Positions 1 through 7,350 of a stretch of DNA of 9,634 bases are shown in pieces. Both the position numbers and the translations under genes were made by a program. The notes beneath the pieces are model-generated. The model worked only from the letters and a program-made list of their open reading frames with translations, did no database searches and was not told where the DNA came from. The stretch's first letter is position 1; every line of letters begins with the position of its first letter. The stretch is from JACMLD01 sp036500065 (GTDB taxonomy: Bacteria; Bacteroidota; Bacteroidia; Chitinophagales; Chitinophagaceae): contig DASYCT010000187.1 of assembly GCA_036500065.1 (NCBI GenBank), positions 1 to 9,634 of the forward strand, read 5' to 3'.

Positions 1-149
1 TCCGGCACCTATTATATACACTATGAATATAATGTGTTTTAGAAAAGTGCGCAGGTAATACGTCTTTGGGTTCCGGTACCTATGAACTTAAGCTGCTCTA
101 CCCACGCACTACAGCCGTCCTACCTATAATGGAGAAGGGCAGGCTTCAC
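1..149. other. Non-coding left flank downstream of the TolC-type gene
   Basis: This stretch follows the stop codon of the outer-membrane factor gene. I see no ATG on the minus strand here, so no further operon gene visibly begins in the window; one could start beyond the left edge. There is no convincing GC-rich hairpin with a T-run, so transcription may continue leftwards. Two near-identical 12-mers, TCCGGCACCTAT (1-12) and TCCGGTACCTAT (72-83), occur in the same orientation 71 bp apart. An AT-rich inverted repeat with arms TTATAT and ATATAA lies at about 12-32. No function is assigned. Confidence 0.5.
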
Positions 150-1592
150 CTACCACAGGGGTTTATTCTGGTAATAATCCAGCACCTTGGTGCGGAGGAT
201 ATAATCGTAGCGGGCCGTAATGAGGTTGATATTGGTGCGGTCAAGGTTGTTTTTGGCAATGACATAATCCACGGAGGTGATCACCCCTTCGTTGAAGCGT
301 ATTTCGGCCGAGCGGAAGGATTCGGCATAGGCGGCCAGTTGCCCGGTGAGCGTTTTATAGCGGTCGATGGAAGAAGTCATATTTACCCAGGCCTGTTCGA
401 TCGATTGTTTAAGCTGGATTTTGGTGGTTTGCGTCACGTACTCGTTATTCTTTAATTGTATCCTTGCCAGCTTCACCCGGTTGCGGGTGAGAAACGAGTT
501 GAATAGCGGTATGTTGAGGTTCAGGGAAACGCTGTTGTAGAGGTTGTTGTTCAACTGGTTGCTGTAAGACACTTTTTGCGAGAGGAAATTGTTTTCAGGG
601 GTTATCAGAAAATTAGGTGTGCCGCCGATAAGCACATAGTTTTTGGAAGTAACATCGGTCGTGTTCTGGAAAATACTCTCAAAAGTAGCACTGGAATAGT
701 TGGTATTGGCCGAGGCGGTCAGGGAGAGCACGGGATAGTAATTCCCTTTGGCTACTTTCAGGCCTTTAACGGCGCTTCTTTCTCTCAGCTCGGCGGCTTT
801 TACCAGGGCCAGTTGCTGCAGGGAGATGTCATAGATTTTATCGGGCGTGGCATCGTAGCTCGGGTGAAACTGGTCGGCGTTGAGCTGTTCGAGTTGCATC
901 TGCGGTTTGTAATCGATGTTCATCAACTGGCAAAGGGCAATTTTGGATGATTCCAGCGCATTCTGGTTGCTGATAACGGTCAGTTGTGCATTGGCGAGAT
1001 CGCCTTTTAGATCGGATAGCTGCGAGGGCGGAATGGCGCCGTCTTTATTTAGTATTTCCAGTCGTTCCACCTGTTTTTTGCTTACTTCCACCTGGTTGAT
1101 CGATTGGGTAAGGAGGTCGGCGTTGCTCAACACCTGCAGGTAGGCAAGTATAACGTTGAGGGTCATGAGATCCTTGTTTTGCTGCAAATCCATCTTCGCC
1201 GCCTGGTAGGCAAGCGAGTTTTGTTTGATGCTGTTTTCCAATACCAGGCCGCCGAATACCCGCACGCCCGCGTTCAGGCCATAACTGGCAAAATTGATCT
1301 GCTGGTTGATAAAGGTGTTGGTGGAAGGATCGATGTTCCGCCCCTCGTTGATACCATGATCAGCAAACGCGCTTATCGAAGGGAGCATATTGGCTTTGGC
1401 CTGCTTCCAGTTTATTTCGTTGGTCTGCATCTGCAGGTCGCTCTGTCTTACCTGCAGGTTGTTGGCGATGGCGGAGTCAACGCATTGTTTCAGGGTATAT
1501 TGAATGCCGGTGCTGTCCTGTGAAATACCAAAAAAAGGGCAGCATAATACGATGGTAAATAAGTAAACCTTCCGGGCTGATTGCTTGCACAT
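150..1592 (-). CDS. TolC-type outer-membrane efflux protein
   Basis: The product is about 480 residues and is predicted to be the outer-membrane channel of an export system. Residues 1-25 look like a signal peptide: basic QSARK, then hydrophobic VYLFTIVLCCPFFG, with cleavage likely near GIS-Q. The mature part has the two-fold repeat of the OEP family: YTLKQCVDSAIANN opens the first half, and LPSISAFADHG (first half) is mirrored by YPVLSLTASANTN (second half). Long Gln/Asn/Leu-rich helices and short amphipathic strands such as SVSLNLNIPLF fit a TolC barrel and coiled-coil tunnel. Length is normal for the family. I start at the ATG at 1592 because AAGGA sits 6 nt upstream; an in-frame TTG at 1610 would add six residues but lacks that support. 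The gene lies 18 bp after the ATPase stop, so the two are probably co-transcribed. Known for the family: such channels serve ABC and RND exporters alike. Inferred: this one works with the neighbouring ABC genes. The exported substrate is unknown. Confidence 0.92.
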   Translation of the reverse strand: MCKQSARKVYLFTIVLCCPFFGISQDSTGIQYTLKQCVDSAIANNLQVRQSDLQMQTNEINWKQAKANMLPSISAFADHGINEGRNIDPSTNTFINQQINFASYGLNAGVRVFGGLVLENSIKQNSLAYQAAKMDLQQNKDLMTLNVILAYLQVLSNADLLTQSINQVEVSKKQVERLEILNKDGAIPPSQLSDLKGDLANAQLTVISNQNALESSKIALCQLMNIDYKPQMQLEQLNADQFHPSYDATPDKIYDISLQQLALVKAAELRERSAVKGLKVAKGNYYPVLSLTASANTNYSSATFESIFQNTTDVTSKNYVLIGGTPNFLITPENNFLSQKVSYSNQLNNNLYNSVSLNLNIPLFNSFLTRNRVKLARIQLKNNEYVTQTTKIQLKQSIEQAWVNMTSSIDRYKTLTGQLAAYAESFRSAEIRFNEGVITSVDYVIAKNNLDRTNINLITARYDYILRTKVLDYYQNKPLW

Positions 1593-1598
1593 AGTTAT

Positions 1599-1603
1599 TC
1601 CTT
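1599..1603 (-). promoter_or_regulatory. Shine-Dalgarno site that sets the TolC-type start
   Basis: On the minus strand AAGGA is followed by 6 nt (ATAACT) and then the ATG at 1592. It is the only clear Shine-Dalgarno sequence among the gene starts visible here; the ATPase and permease starts have AT-rich leaders without one. It favours 1592 over the upstream TTG at 1610. Confidence 0.65.
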
Positions 1604-1610
1604 TTTTCAA

Positions 1611-2282
1611 TTAATGACCACTGGCATCTATGCGGCCATCCAGTAAATGAATGATATGCGAGCCATATCCCGCATTCTTTTCCGAGTGGGTGACCTGGAT
1701 GATGGTCACGCCCTCTTTATTTAGTTGTTTGAACAGGTCCATGATTTCCTCGCCTTGTTTGGAGTTGAGGTTGCCGGTGGGTTCATCGGCCAGCAATAGC
1801 TGCGGCCTGGCTATCAGCGCCCGGGCGATGCCCACCAGTTGCTGTTGGCCGCCGGAGAGCTGGGTCGGGAAAAGGTCTTTCTTGCCCACGATCTGAAAAC
1901 GGTCCAGCATATCGGCCACCATCGCCTTGCGCTCCGATGTTTTTACATCCTGGTACAGGAGCGGCGTTTCGATATTCTCGTATACCGTTAGTTCATCGAT
2001 AAGATGATAGGCCTGGAATACAAAGCCGATATGCTGCTTGTACAACTGCGAACGTTGTTTTTCTTTCAGTTTGTGAACAGGCTGGTCCATAAAAAGATAT
2101 TCCCCTTCGTTGGCATCGTCCAGCATACCGATTACATTGAGCAGGGTCGATTTGCCCGAACCGGAAGGCCCCATGATAGAAACGAACTCCCCTTGTTTGA
2201 TGCTTAGGTTGATGTCTTTTAAAATGAAATTCGGTTTGCCGCCGATGGTCACCCATTTCGAAATATGCTTTAACTCTATCAT
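1611..2282 (-). CDS. MacB/LolD-type ABC transporter ATP-binding protein
   Basis: This 223-residue protein is a free-standing nucleotide-binding subunit that would power export through FtsX-type permeases from the cytoplasmic face. All core motifs are present: Walker A GPSGSGKST at residues 38-46 (Lys44), Q-loop Gln90 in FVFQAYHL, signature LSGGQ at 142-146, Walker B LLLADE with Asp166 and catalytic Glu167, and the H-loop His199 in VTHS. The length matches LolD/MacB-type ATPases without a fused permease. Two positions differ from the textbook pattern: the residue after LSGGQQQ is Leu149 rather than Arg, and the D-loop reads GNLNS with Asn instead of Asp. From recollection, similar variants are usual in Bacteroidota relatives, so they need not mean loss of activity. 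The gene is separated by 171 bp from the permease upstream and 18 bp from the TolC-type gene downstream, so it may head its own transcript. It is the only ATPase in the window and is the likely motor for the permeases, though the pairing is inferred from position. Confidence 0.94.
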   Translation of the reverse strand: MIELKHISKWVTIGGKPNFILKDINLSIKQGEFVSIMGPSGSGKSTLLNVIGMLDDANEGEYLFMDQPVHKLKEKQRSQLYKQHIGFVFQAYHLIDELTVYENIETPLLYQDVKTSERKAMVADMLDRFQIVGKKDLFPTQLSGGQQQLVGIARALIARPQLLLADEPTGNLNSKQGEEIMDLFKQLNKEGVTIIQVTHSEKNAGYGSHIIHLLDGRIDASGH

Positions 2283-2318
2283 TTACCCGTTGTTTTTATA
2301 GTGATGCCAAGCCTTTCT

Positions 2319-2334
2319 TTCTTAAACTGTGCCA
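2319..2334 (-). promoter_or_regulatory. Possible sigma-54 promoter before the ATPase gene
   Basis: On the minus strand TGGCAC (2334-2329) matches the -24 box of sigma-54 promoters exactly. At the proper spacing the -12 box reads AAGAA instead of TTGCW, keeping only the G of the usual GC pair, which is a serious weakness. A start about 12 nt further on would leave a leader of roughly 25 nt before the ATPase ATG, a plausible length. The upstream half-site array (2371-2412) lies where an enhancer-binding activator would be expected. This is a hypothesis; a housekeeping Bacteroidota promoter elsewhere in the gap is an alternative, although I did not find a clear TAnnTTTG box. Confidence 0.3.
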
Positions 2335-2370
2335 GCTTTTAACCCCTTGTATATAAGTAGATTAGTGTAA

Positions 2371-2412
2371 ATGTACGAAACGCAGTGTACGAAAACGAAC
2401 ACCCGGTGTCCG
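2371..2412. promoter_or_regulatory. Array of four CGnACAC half-sites, candidate activator or repressor binding region
   Basis: Within the 171-bp gap there are four copies of a 7-bp half-site: GTGTCCG at 2406-2412, CGAACAC at 2396-2402, GTGTACG at 2385-2391 and ATGTACG at 2371-2377. Read in one orientation they are CGGACAC, CGAACAC, CGTACAC and CGTACAT. The second is inverted relative to the others. Centre-to-centre distances are about 10, 11 and 14 bp, so the first three lie about one helical turn apart. The first two form a palindrome centred on 2404 whose symmetry extends to 2392-2416. The array lies about 40-80 bp upstream of the TGGCAC box, which is compatible with an upstream activating site. 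I do not know the binding protein. Confidence 0.5.
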
Positions 2413-2417
2413 GTTTT
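2391..2417 (-). terminator. Alternative reading: weak hairpin terminator after permease 3
   Basis: Transcribed from the minus strand, CGGACAC and GTGUUCG can pair (7 bp, one G-U, 3-nt loop) and are followed at once by UUUUC, with a matching A-run before the stem. This could end or attenuate the permease transcript about 40 nt after the stop at 2454. The U-run is short and the same bases belong to the half-site array, so DNA binding by a regulator is an equally good or better explanation. Confidence 0.25.
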
Positions 2418-2453
2418 AGAAAGCAAATAGCTCATAGTTCGCAGCTTCCTCTC

Positions 2454-4814
2454 TTACTGGCTTCGCAGGCTTTTTACCGGGTTGGCCAGCGCAGCTTTGA
2501 TGGCCTGGTAGCTTACAGTAAACAGGGCGATAATAATTGCCAGCGAACCCGATAGCAGGAATACTTTCCAGCCTACGCTGATATGATAGGTGAAGGTCGA
2601 CAGCCATTGGTTCATTGCCCACCAGGCTACCGGCGAGGCAATAACGATGGCGATAAGCACCAGTTTTATAAAATCTTTGGAGATAAGGGTTGTAATGGCG
2701 CCGATGCCGGCGCCTAATACCTTGCGGATGCCGATTTCACGGGTCCTGTTTTCGGCCATATAGGTGGCAAGGCCAAACAGGCCGAGACAGGAGATAAAAA
2801 TAGTGAGCCCGGCAAACAGCGTGGCCAGCGTGGCGGTGCGTCGTTCGTCGTTGAACTTCTTTGCATACTCCTCATCCACGAAATGATATTCAAACGGGTA
2901 TTCTGGATTGTATTTTTTAAATACTTTTTCCGTGGCGGCGAGCACCCGGGCGGTGCTGTATTTTGGGTTGAACTTAATATTCATTACGTTGAACCATCCT
3001 TTGGGGCCTTCAATGACCATGGGCTTCAGCGGTTCATACGGCGACTGTATGATGATGTCTTTTACGATGCCGGTCACATGCCAGTTGATCCCATCGTCTT
3101 TGATGATTTGCCCGAGCGGCTGTTTGAACCCCATGATCTTTACGGCGGATTCATTGAGCAGGCAGGCGGTAGAATCGGTCGGGTAATGCTGAAGATCCAT
3201 ATCGCGGCCTGCTACTATGCGCATCCCGGTTGTCTTTACTAAATCACCATCGGAGCAAAAGCGGTTGAAATCAATCCTGGAAGTAAGGTCTTTGCCTTCC
3301 CATTCAAAGCCCCAGGAATCGCTCCAGCTTTCGGTGAGCGGCGAGCTGGTTTTACTAATGGCCAGGGCGGTGCCGGAACCGAGCAGCTCATTTTTTATCG
3401 GCGTATAATTTTTGTTGATATCGCCTTCGAGGCGCACATAAGCAAGATTGTCTTTTGAATAACCGGCTTCGCGTTCCTGCGCATATTTTATCTGCCGGTT
3501 CACGACGAGGGTCGCTATGATAAGTATGATGGCAAACGTAAACTGCAATACCACCAGTACGATTCTTGGGGCAATAAGCGTATTGGCGGCTTTGAAGGTG
3601 CCCTTTAATATGCGCACGGGGTTAAAGCCGGAAAGATAAAAAGCAGGATAGCTGCCGGCGATGATGCCGGTAAACAAGATAAAGGCGATACCCGAGAGCC
3701 AGAAATAAATGCTTCCCCAGGGGATGTATAATTGTTTATCGGTAAGCCTGTTGAACGCCGGCAGGGAAAACTGCACGATGAGGATGGCCACGAGGGCGGC
3801 CATAAAAGAGATAAGAATCGATTCGCCGAGAAACTGGCTTACCAGCCATCGTTTCTGTGCGCCGACTACTTTGCGTATGCCCACTTCTTTGGCCCGTTTC
3901 TCACTGCGGGCGGTGGACAGGTTCATAAAATTGATACAGGCGATCAGCAGGATAAAAACGGCGATGATGCCAAATACGCGTACGGTATCGATGCGGCCGC
4001 CGGCCGGTTTGCCGTTTTCAAACCGGCTGTAGAGCCGGCTTTTGCTGAGCCCGTATAAAAACACTTCTATCTTTTCCTTGCCGTTGAGGTGGTTGATTGT
4101 AATATTTTTAATGTGCTCGTTGAAGGCCGTTGCGTTTACACCCGGTTTGAGCAGCACCCAGGTAGTGGTGGAATTATTGTCCCAGTTGCTGTCGTCCCAT
4201 TTGCGGACGCGCATATAATCCCAGGAAAGCAGGTATTCAAAATTAAACCGGGTATTGTTGGGAAGGTCTTTCATGATGCCGGTCACCGTAAAATTATCCT
4301 TATTGTCCAGCTTGATGATCCTGCCCACCGGGTCTCCGTCGCCAAACAGTTTTTTGGCCAGCTTTTCAGTGACGACAATGGAATACACTGTATTCAGCGC
4401 CGTGTGCGAATCGCCTTTGACAAGGGGAAAGCTGAACATGGTAAGAAAATCGCGGTCTACCATGATGCCTTCCACGTTCAGGTGCTTGTCGCCGATAGAA
4501 AAAAGAAAATTATTTGCCCAGGTGGTGCGGGAAGCGGCTTCTACTTCCGGGTAATCCTGTTTTAAAACAGGCGCGAGAATTTTTGGGGTAACATTCCAGC
4601 ATTGCATTTTCCCGTCAAAAACAGAGCGGTTCCAGGCGGTGTACAGCCGGTCTGTTTTTTCATGAAAACGGTCATAGCTCACTTCATTTTGTATCCACAG
4701 CAGGATGATAATGGCGCTGGCCATGCCTACTGCCAGTCCCACGATGTTAATAAGCGTAAAGCCCTTGCTGCGGGCCATATTGCGAAAGGCGATTTTCAGG
4801 TAATTTTTAAACAT
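2454..4814 (-). CDS. MacB/FtsX-type ABC transporter permease (third in the series)
   Basis: This 786-residue inner-membrane permease has a duplicated MacB-like architecture. Predicted membrane segments lie near residues 20-40, 280-300, 328-350, 370-395, 416-440, 663-684, 714-734 and 750-772. The spans 45-275 and 445-655 are the two periplasmic core domains. Each FtsX unit has the cytoplasmic coupling motif: RAKEVGIRKVVGA at about 307-319 and RTREIGIRKVLGA at about 690-702. The chain ends NPVKSLRSQ. I start at ATG 4814 (MFKNYLKIAFRN), which aligns with the start of the neighbouring paralogue; a GTG at 4856 would add 14 residues without resemblance to it. In the second periplasmic domain the segment after GIVKD reads IIIQSPYEPLKPM, where the other two permeases have FNFNSLREQVTPL and FHFRSLHEPIAPL, so the periplasmic face has diverged. 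It lies 99 bp after permease 2 and 171 bp before the ATPase. Work with that ATPase is inferred, and the substrate is unknown. Confidence 0.93.
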   Translation of the reverse strand: MFKNYLKIAFRNMARSKGFTLINIVGLAVGMASAIIILLWIQNEVSYDRFHEKTDRLYTAWNRSVFDGKMQCWNVTPKILAPVLKQDYPEVEAASRTTWANNFLFSIGDKHLNVEGIMVDRDFLTMFSFPLVKGDSHTALNTVYSIVVTEKLAKKLFGDGDPVGRIIKLDNKDNFTVTGIMKDLPNNTRFNFEYLLSWDYMRVRKWDDSNWDNNSTTTWVLLKPGVNATAFNEHIKNITINHLNGKEKIEVFLYGLSKSRLYSRFENGKPAGGRIDTVRVFGIIAVFILLIACINFMNLSTARSEKRAKEVGIRKVVGAQKRWLVSQFLGESILISFMAALVAILIVQFSLPAFNRLTDKQLYIPWGSIYFWLSGIAFILFTGIIAGSYPAFYLSGFNPVRILKGTFKAANTLIAPRIVLVVLQFTFAIILIIATLVVNRQIKYAQEREAGYSKDNLAYVRLEGDINKNYTPIKNELLGSGTALAISKTSSPLTESWSDSWGFEWEGKDLTSRIDFNRFCSDGDLVKTTGMRIVAGRDMDLQHYPTDSTACLLNESAVKIMGFKQPLGQIIKDDGINWHVTGIVKDIIIQSPYEPLKPMVIEGPKGWFNVMNIKFNPKYSTARVLAATEKVFKKYNPEYPFEYHFVDEEYAKKFNDERRTATLATLFAGLTIFISCLGLFGLATYMAENRTREIGIRKVLGAGIGAITTLISKDFIKLVLIAIVIASPVAWWAMNQWLSTFTYHISVGWKVFLLSGSLAIIIALFTVSYQAIKAALANPVKSLRSQ

Positions 4815-4913
4815 GGGCTGCCGGGTTTGGTATATTCTTATCCAGACGCGGTCCACGTCAATATGTTACGTGATCACGGGCATTTTTTGTTACCAGGGTG
4901 TAGTTTAAGCGCA
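4815..4913. other. 99-bp gap between permease 2 and permease 3
   Basis: This gap is larger than the 10 bp between permeases 1 and 2. It holds a perfect 10-bp palindrome, CGTGATCACG, at 4869-4878, and a CACGT...ACGTG inverted pair on the minus strand that shares its first arm with that palindrome. I see neither a clear promoter nor a GC stem with a T-run. It may hold an internal regulatory site or simply be a spacer. Confidence 0.3.
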
Positions 4914-7340
4914 TTATTCCGTCCGCAGGCTTTTTACCGGGTTCATCAGGGCTGCTTTGATGGCCTGGAAGCAAATCGTCGCCAGTGCAATAACAATTGC
5001 CAGCAAGCCGGCGGAAAAGAATATCCACCAGCTAATGGTAATACGATAGGCAAAGTCCTGCAGCCATTTGTTCATGGCCCACCAGGCAAAGGGGAAGGCG
5101 ATCAGCGCCGCCAGCAGCACGAGCTTCAGGAAATCCTTTGAAAGCATGCCCACGATATTGCTCACTGATGCGCCAAGCACCTTGCGTACGCCGATTTCGC
5201 GGGTACGCTGCTCCGCTGCGTAGGTCACCAGCCCAAACAATCCCAGGCAGGCGATAAAAATGGCAAAGGCCGAAAACGAAATGACGATCCTGCCTATATG
5301 CCGTTCGGAATCATAGATGCGGTTGAAATCATCGTTCATAAAAGAATAGCTGAATGCCTGCCCGGTCGACATCGATTGCCAGGTTTTTTCCACCTGCGCT
5401 ACCACGCCGGGTATGTCGGTGGTGCTGATGCGTATGGCTATGCTGCCACGATTTTGCCTCCATAAAAAGACCAACGGAGTTACCTGTTCGCGCAGGGAAT
5501 TGAAATTGAAATTTTTTACTACCCCGATAATATGAAACGCGGTCAGGTTTGCCTTGTGCGCAAAATCGGTCATCATGTAAAGGTTCTTGTTGAGGAGGTC
5601 TTTCGAACCAAGCATTTTTGCCGCTACTTCATTGATGACGATACCGGATGAGTCGGTGGGATATTCACGTGAGAAATTTCTTCCTGATGCCATTTGCATG
5701 CCCAGGGTGGGTATGTAGTTTTCATCCACTTGCCAGATCTGCGTGGTGACGGCCTTTTTGGGGTCTGGGGTGGCTTCTGTAAACAGGGGAGCGTCATTCC
5801 GCCAGTACGCGGTTGGCAGGTACCCGGTCATCGTAGCATTCTTTGCACCGGGCAGTCGCAGCAATTCATTTTTAAAAGCCGTTGCCTGGTCTTTTAACGC
5901 CTCCGTGTTTTTTATTATCAATACCTGTTCGCGGTCAAACCCGAGGTTTTGATGTTGTATATAGTTCAACTGCCGGTAGATAACTGCGGTGGCGATGATA
6001 AGACAGATGGAGATGGTAAACTGGAATACGACCAGGCTGCTGCGCAGCCAGCCGCCTTTGAATCCTTTGGAAGCTCCTCCTTTCAATACGGCAATCGGTT
6101 GAAAAGCAGAAAGGAAAAAGGCCGGGTAACTACCGGCCAGCAGCCCAACCACGGCTACCAGCAATAAAAGGGCAGGCAATAACCAGGGGGTAGTAAATAA
6201 TCTCAGGATCAGTTGTTTCCCGGATAATTGGTTGAAATACGGCAAGAGCAATCCCGCGATACCCAATGCGAGAATAAGACCGATAAAACTGATCAGCATG
6301 GATTCTGTCAGGAACTGCCCGATAAGCGCGCCGCGCATGGTGCCCAGTACTTTGCGAATGCCCACTTCTTTGGCCCGGTTGGAAGAGCGGGCGGTCGACA
6401 GGTTCATGAAGTTAATGCAGGCGATAAGCAGGATAAACACAGCGATGGCGGAAAAGATATAGACATACTGTACGGAGCCATTGGGCCCCAGTTCGGAGGT
6501 TTTGTTGGAATGCAGGTGAATTTGTTTCAGCGGCATAAGCGTATAGGTGTCCCAGTTTCCTGCTTTCGTGAATTGCTCCATGGATATACTCATTATCTGT
6601 TGCACCTGCGGCCCCATGTATTTATTCATTAGGCTGCCGAACTGCGCCTCGAGCGCTTTGGGGTCGGCTCCTTTTTTCAGCACGATATACGTGTTGAAGT
6701 TATTGCTGATCCAGACGTTCTCCCGGCTTTCGTCGAGCGTAGCCATGGATATATAGAAATCAAACGAAAAATGGGAGCGTCCCGGGATATTTTTTATGAC
6801 GCCGGTGACTTTATAATTATCGGTATGGTTGATAAGAAGGTTTTTGCCTGCCACATCCGTCGAGTTAAAATATTTGAGGGCGGCCTTTTCGGTCAGCACA
6901 ATGCTTTTTGGTTCTACAAGTGCCGTACGGGGGTTACCGCTTATCATGGGCAGCGTGAATACATCGAACAGGGTAGAGTCGGCATAAACGAAATTGCCTT
7001 CCTGCACATTTTCGTCGCCTTTCTGTATCAGCAGGCTACCTCTTTGCCGGAACCGTACGTATTGTTCCACCTGCGGGTAATCCTTTTTCAGTGTTGGCCC
7101 CATGGGGTCGGGCGCCACTGCGAGGATAAAATGATTACCGCCAAACGAGATATCGCCGTCGACCCGGTAAATGCGATCCGCTTTTTCATTATAACGGTCA
7201 TAACTAAGTTCATCCCATACATAAAGTAATATGAGCAGGCAGGTGGCGAGGCCGATGGCCAGCCCGAATATATTAATAGCCGAATAGCCTTTGTTTTTCC
7301 AAAGGTTGCGCAGGGCCACTTTAAGATAATTCTTCAGCAT
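4914..7340 (-). CDS. MacB/FtsX-type ABC transporter permease (second in the series)
   Basis: The product is an 808-residue inner-membrane permease with the same two-fold layout as its neighbours. Likely membrane segments lie near residues 20-42, 294-315, 343-366, 384-409, 434-456, 686-708, 736-757 and 771-793, with periplasmic core domains at about 45-290 and 460-680. The coupling motifs are RAKEVGIRKVLGT (322-334) and RTREIGVRKVLGA (712-724). The start at ATG 7340 gives MLKNYLKVALRNLWKNKGYS, the expected amphipathic helix before the first membrane segment; no Shine-Dalgarno is visible. It begins 10 bp after the stop of permease 1, so these two are almost certainly co-transcribed. It looks the most distinct of the three: its first periplasmic domain is longer and ends NGSVQYVYIF, whereas the others have GGRID/GGRIE before the second membrane segment. 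Several blocks are nearly identical at DNA level to permease 3, pointing to tandem duplication. The role in export is inferred from family and neighbours, with unknown substrate. Confidence 0.94.
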   Translation of the reverse strand: MLKNYLKVALRNLWKNKGYSAINIFGLAIGLATCLLILLYVWDELSYDRYNEKADRIYRVDGDISFGGNHFILAVAPDPMGPTLKKDYPQVEQYVRFRQRGSLLIQKGDENVQEGNFVYADSTLFDVFTLPMISGNPRTALVEPKSIVLTEKAALKYFNSTDVAGKNLLINHTDNYKVTGVIKNIPGRSHFSFDFYISMATLDESRENVWISNNFNTYIVLKKGADPKALEAQFGSLMNKYMGPQVQQIMSISMEQFTKAGNWDTYTLMPLKQIHLHSNKTSELGPNGSVQYVYIFSAIAVFILLIACINFMNLSTARSSNRAKEVGIRKVLGTMRGALIGQFLTESMLISFIGLILALGIAGLLLPYFNQLSGKQLILRLFTTPWLLPALLLLVAVVGLLAGSYPAFFLSAFQPIAVLKGGASKGFKGGWLRSSLVVFQFTISICLIIATAVIYRQLNYIQHQNLGFDREQVLIIKNTEALKDQATAFKNELLRLPGAKNATMTGYLPTAYWRNDAPLFTEATPDPKKAVTTQIWQVDENYIPTLGMQMASGRNFSREYPTDSSGIVINEVAAKMLGSKDLLNKNLYMMTDFAHKANLTAFHIIGVVKNFNFNSLREQVTPLVFLWRQNRGSIAIRISTTDIPGVVAQVEKTWQSMSTGQAFSYSFMNDDFNRIYDSERHIGRIVISFSAFAIFIACLGLFGLVTYAAEQRTREIGVRKVLGASVSNIVGMLSKDFLKLVLLAALIAFPFAWWAMNKWLQDFAYRITISWWIFFSAGLLAIVIALATICFQAIKAALMNPVKSLRTE

Positions 7341-7350
7341 AAAAGTTTTT

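Noticed and set aside
1542..1547. Cys-Cys in the TolC-type signal sequence as a lipoprotein site
   Set aside because: The residues before the cysteines (IVL) do not fit a lipobox, which needs a small residue at -1, and a normal signal peptidase I site follows at GIS-Q.
1593..1610. TTG at 1610 as start of the TolC-type gene
   Set aside because: The ATG at 1592 has an AAGGA site 6 nt upstream and gives a standard signal peptide; the TTG abuts the ATPase stop codon and has no such support.
2416..2622. Minus-strand frame of 68 codons overlapping the end of permease 3
   Set aside because: It lies almost wholly in another frame of the permease gene, and its product has no recognisable motif.
4815..4856. 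GTG at 4856 as start of permease 3
   Set aside because: The 14 extra residues do not match the paralogues, whose first residues align from the ATG at 4814.
4089..5141. Long open frames on the plus strand (for example 4089-4565 and 4602-5141)
   Set aside because: They lie antisense to permeases with clear family motifs, show no domain or signal of their own, and are compositional shadows of the coding strand.
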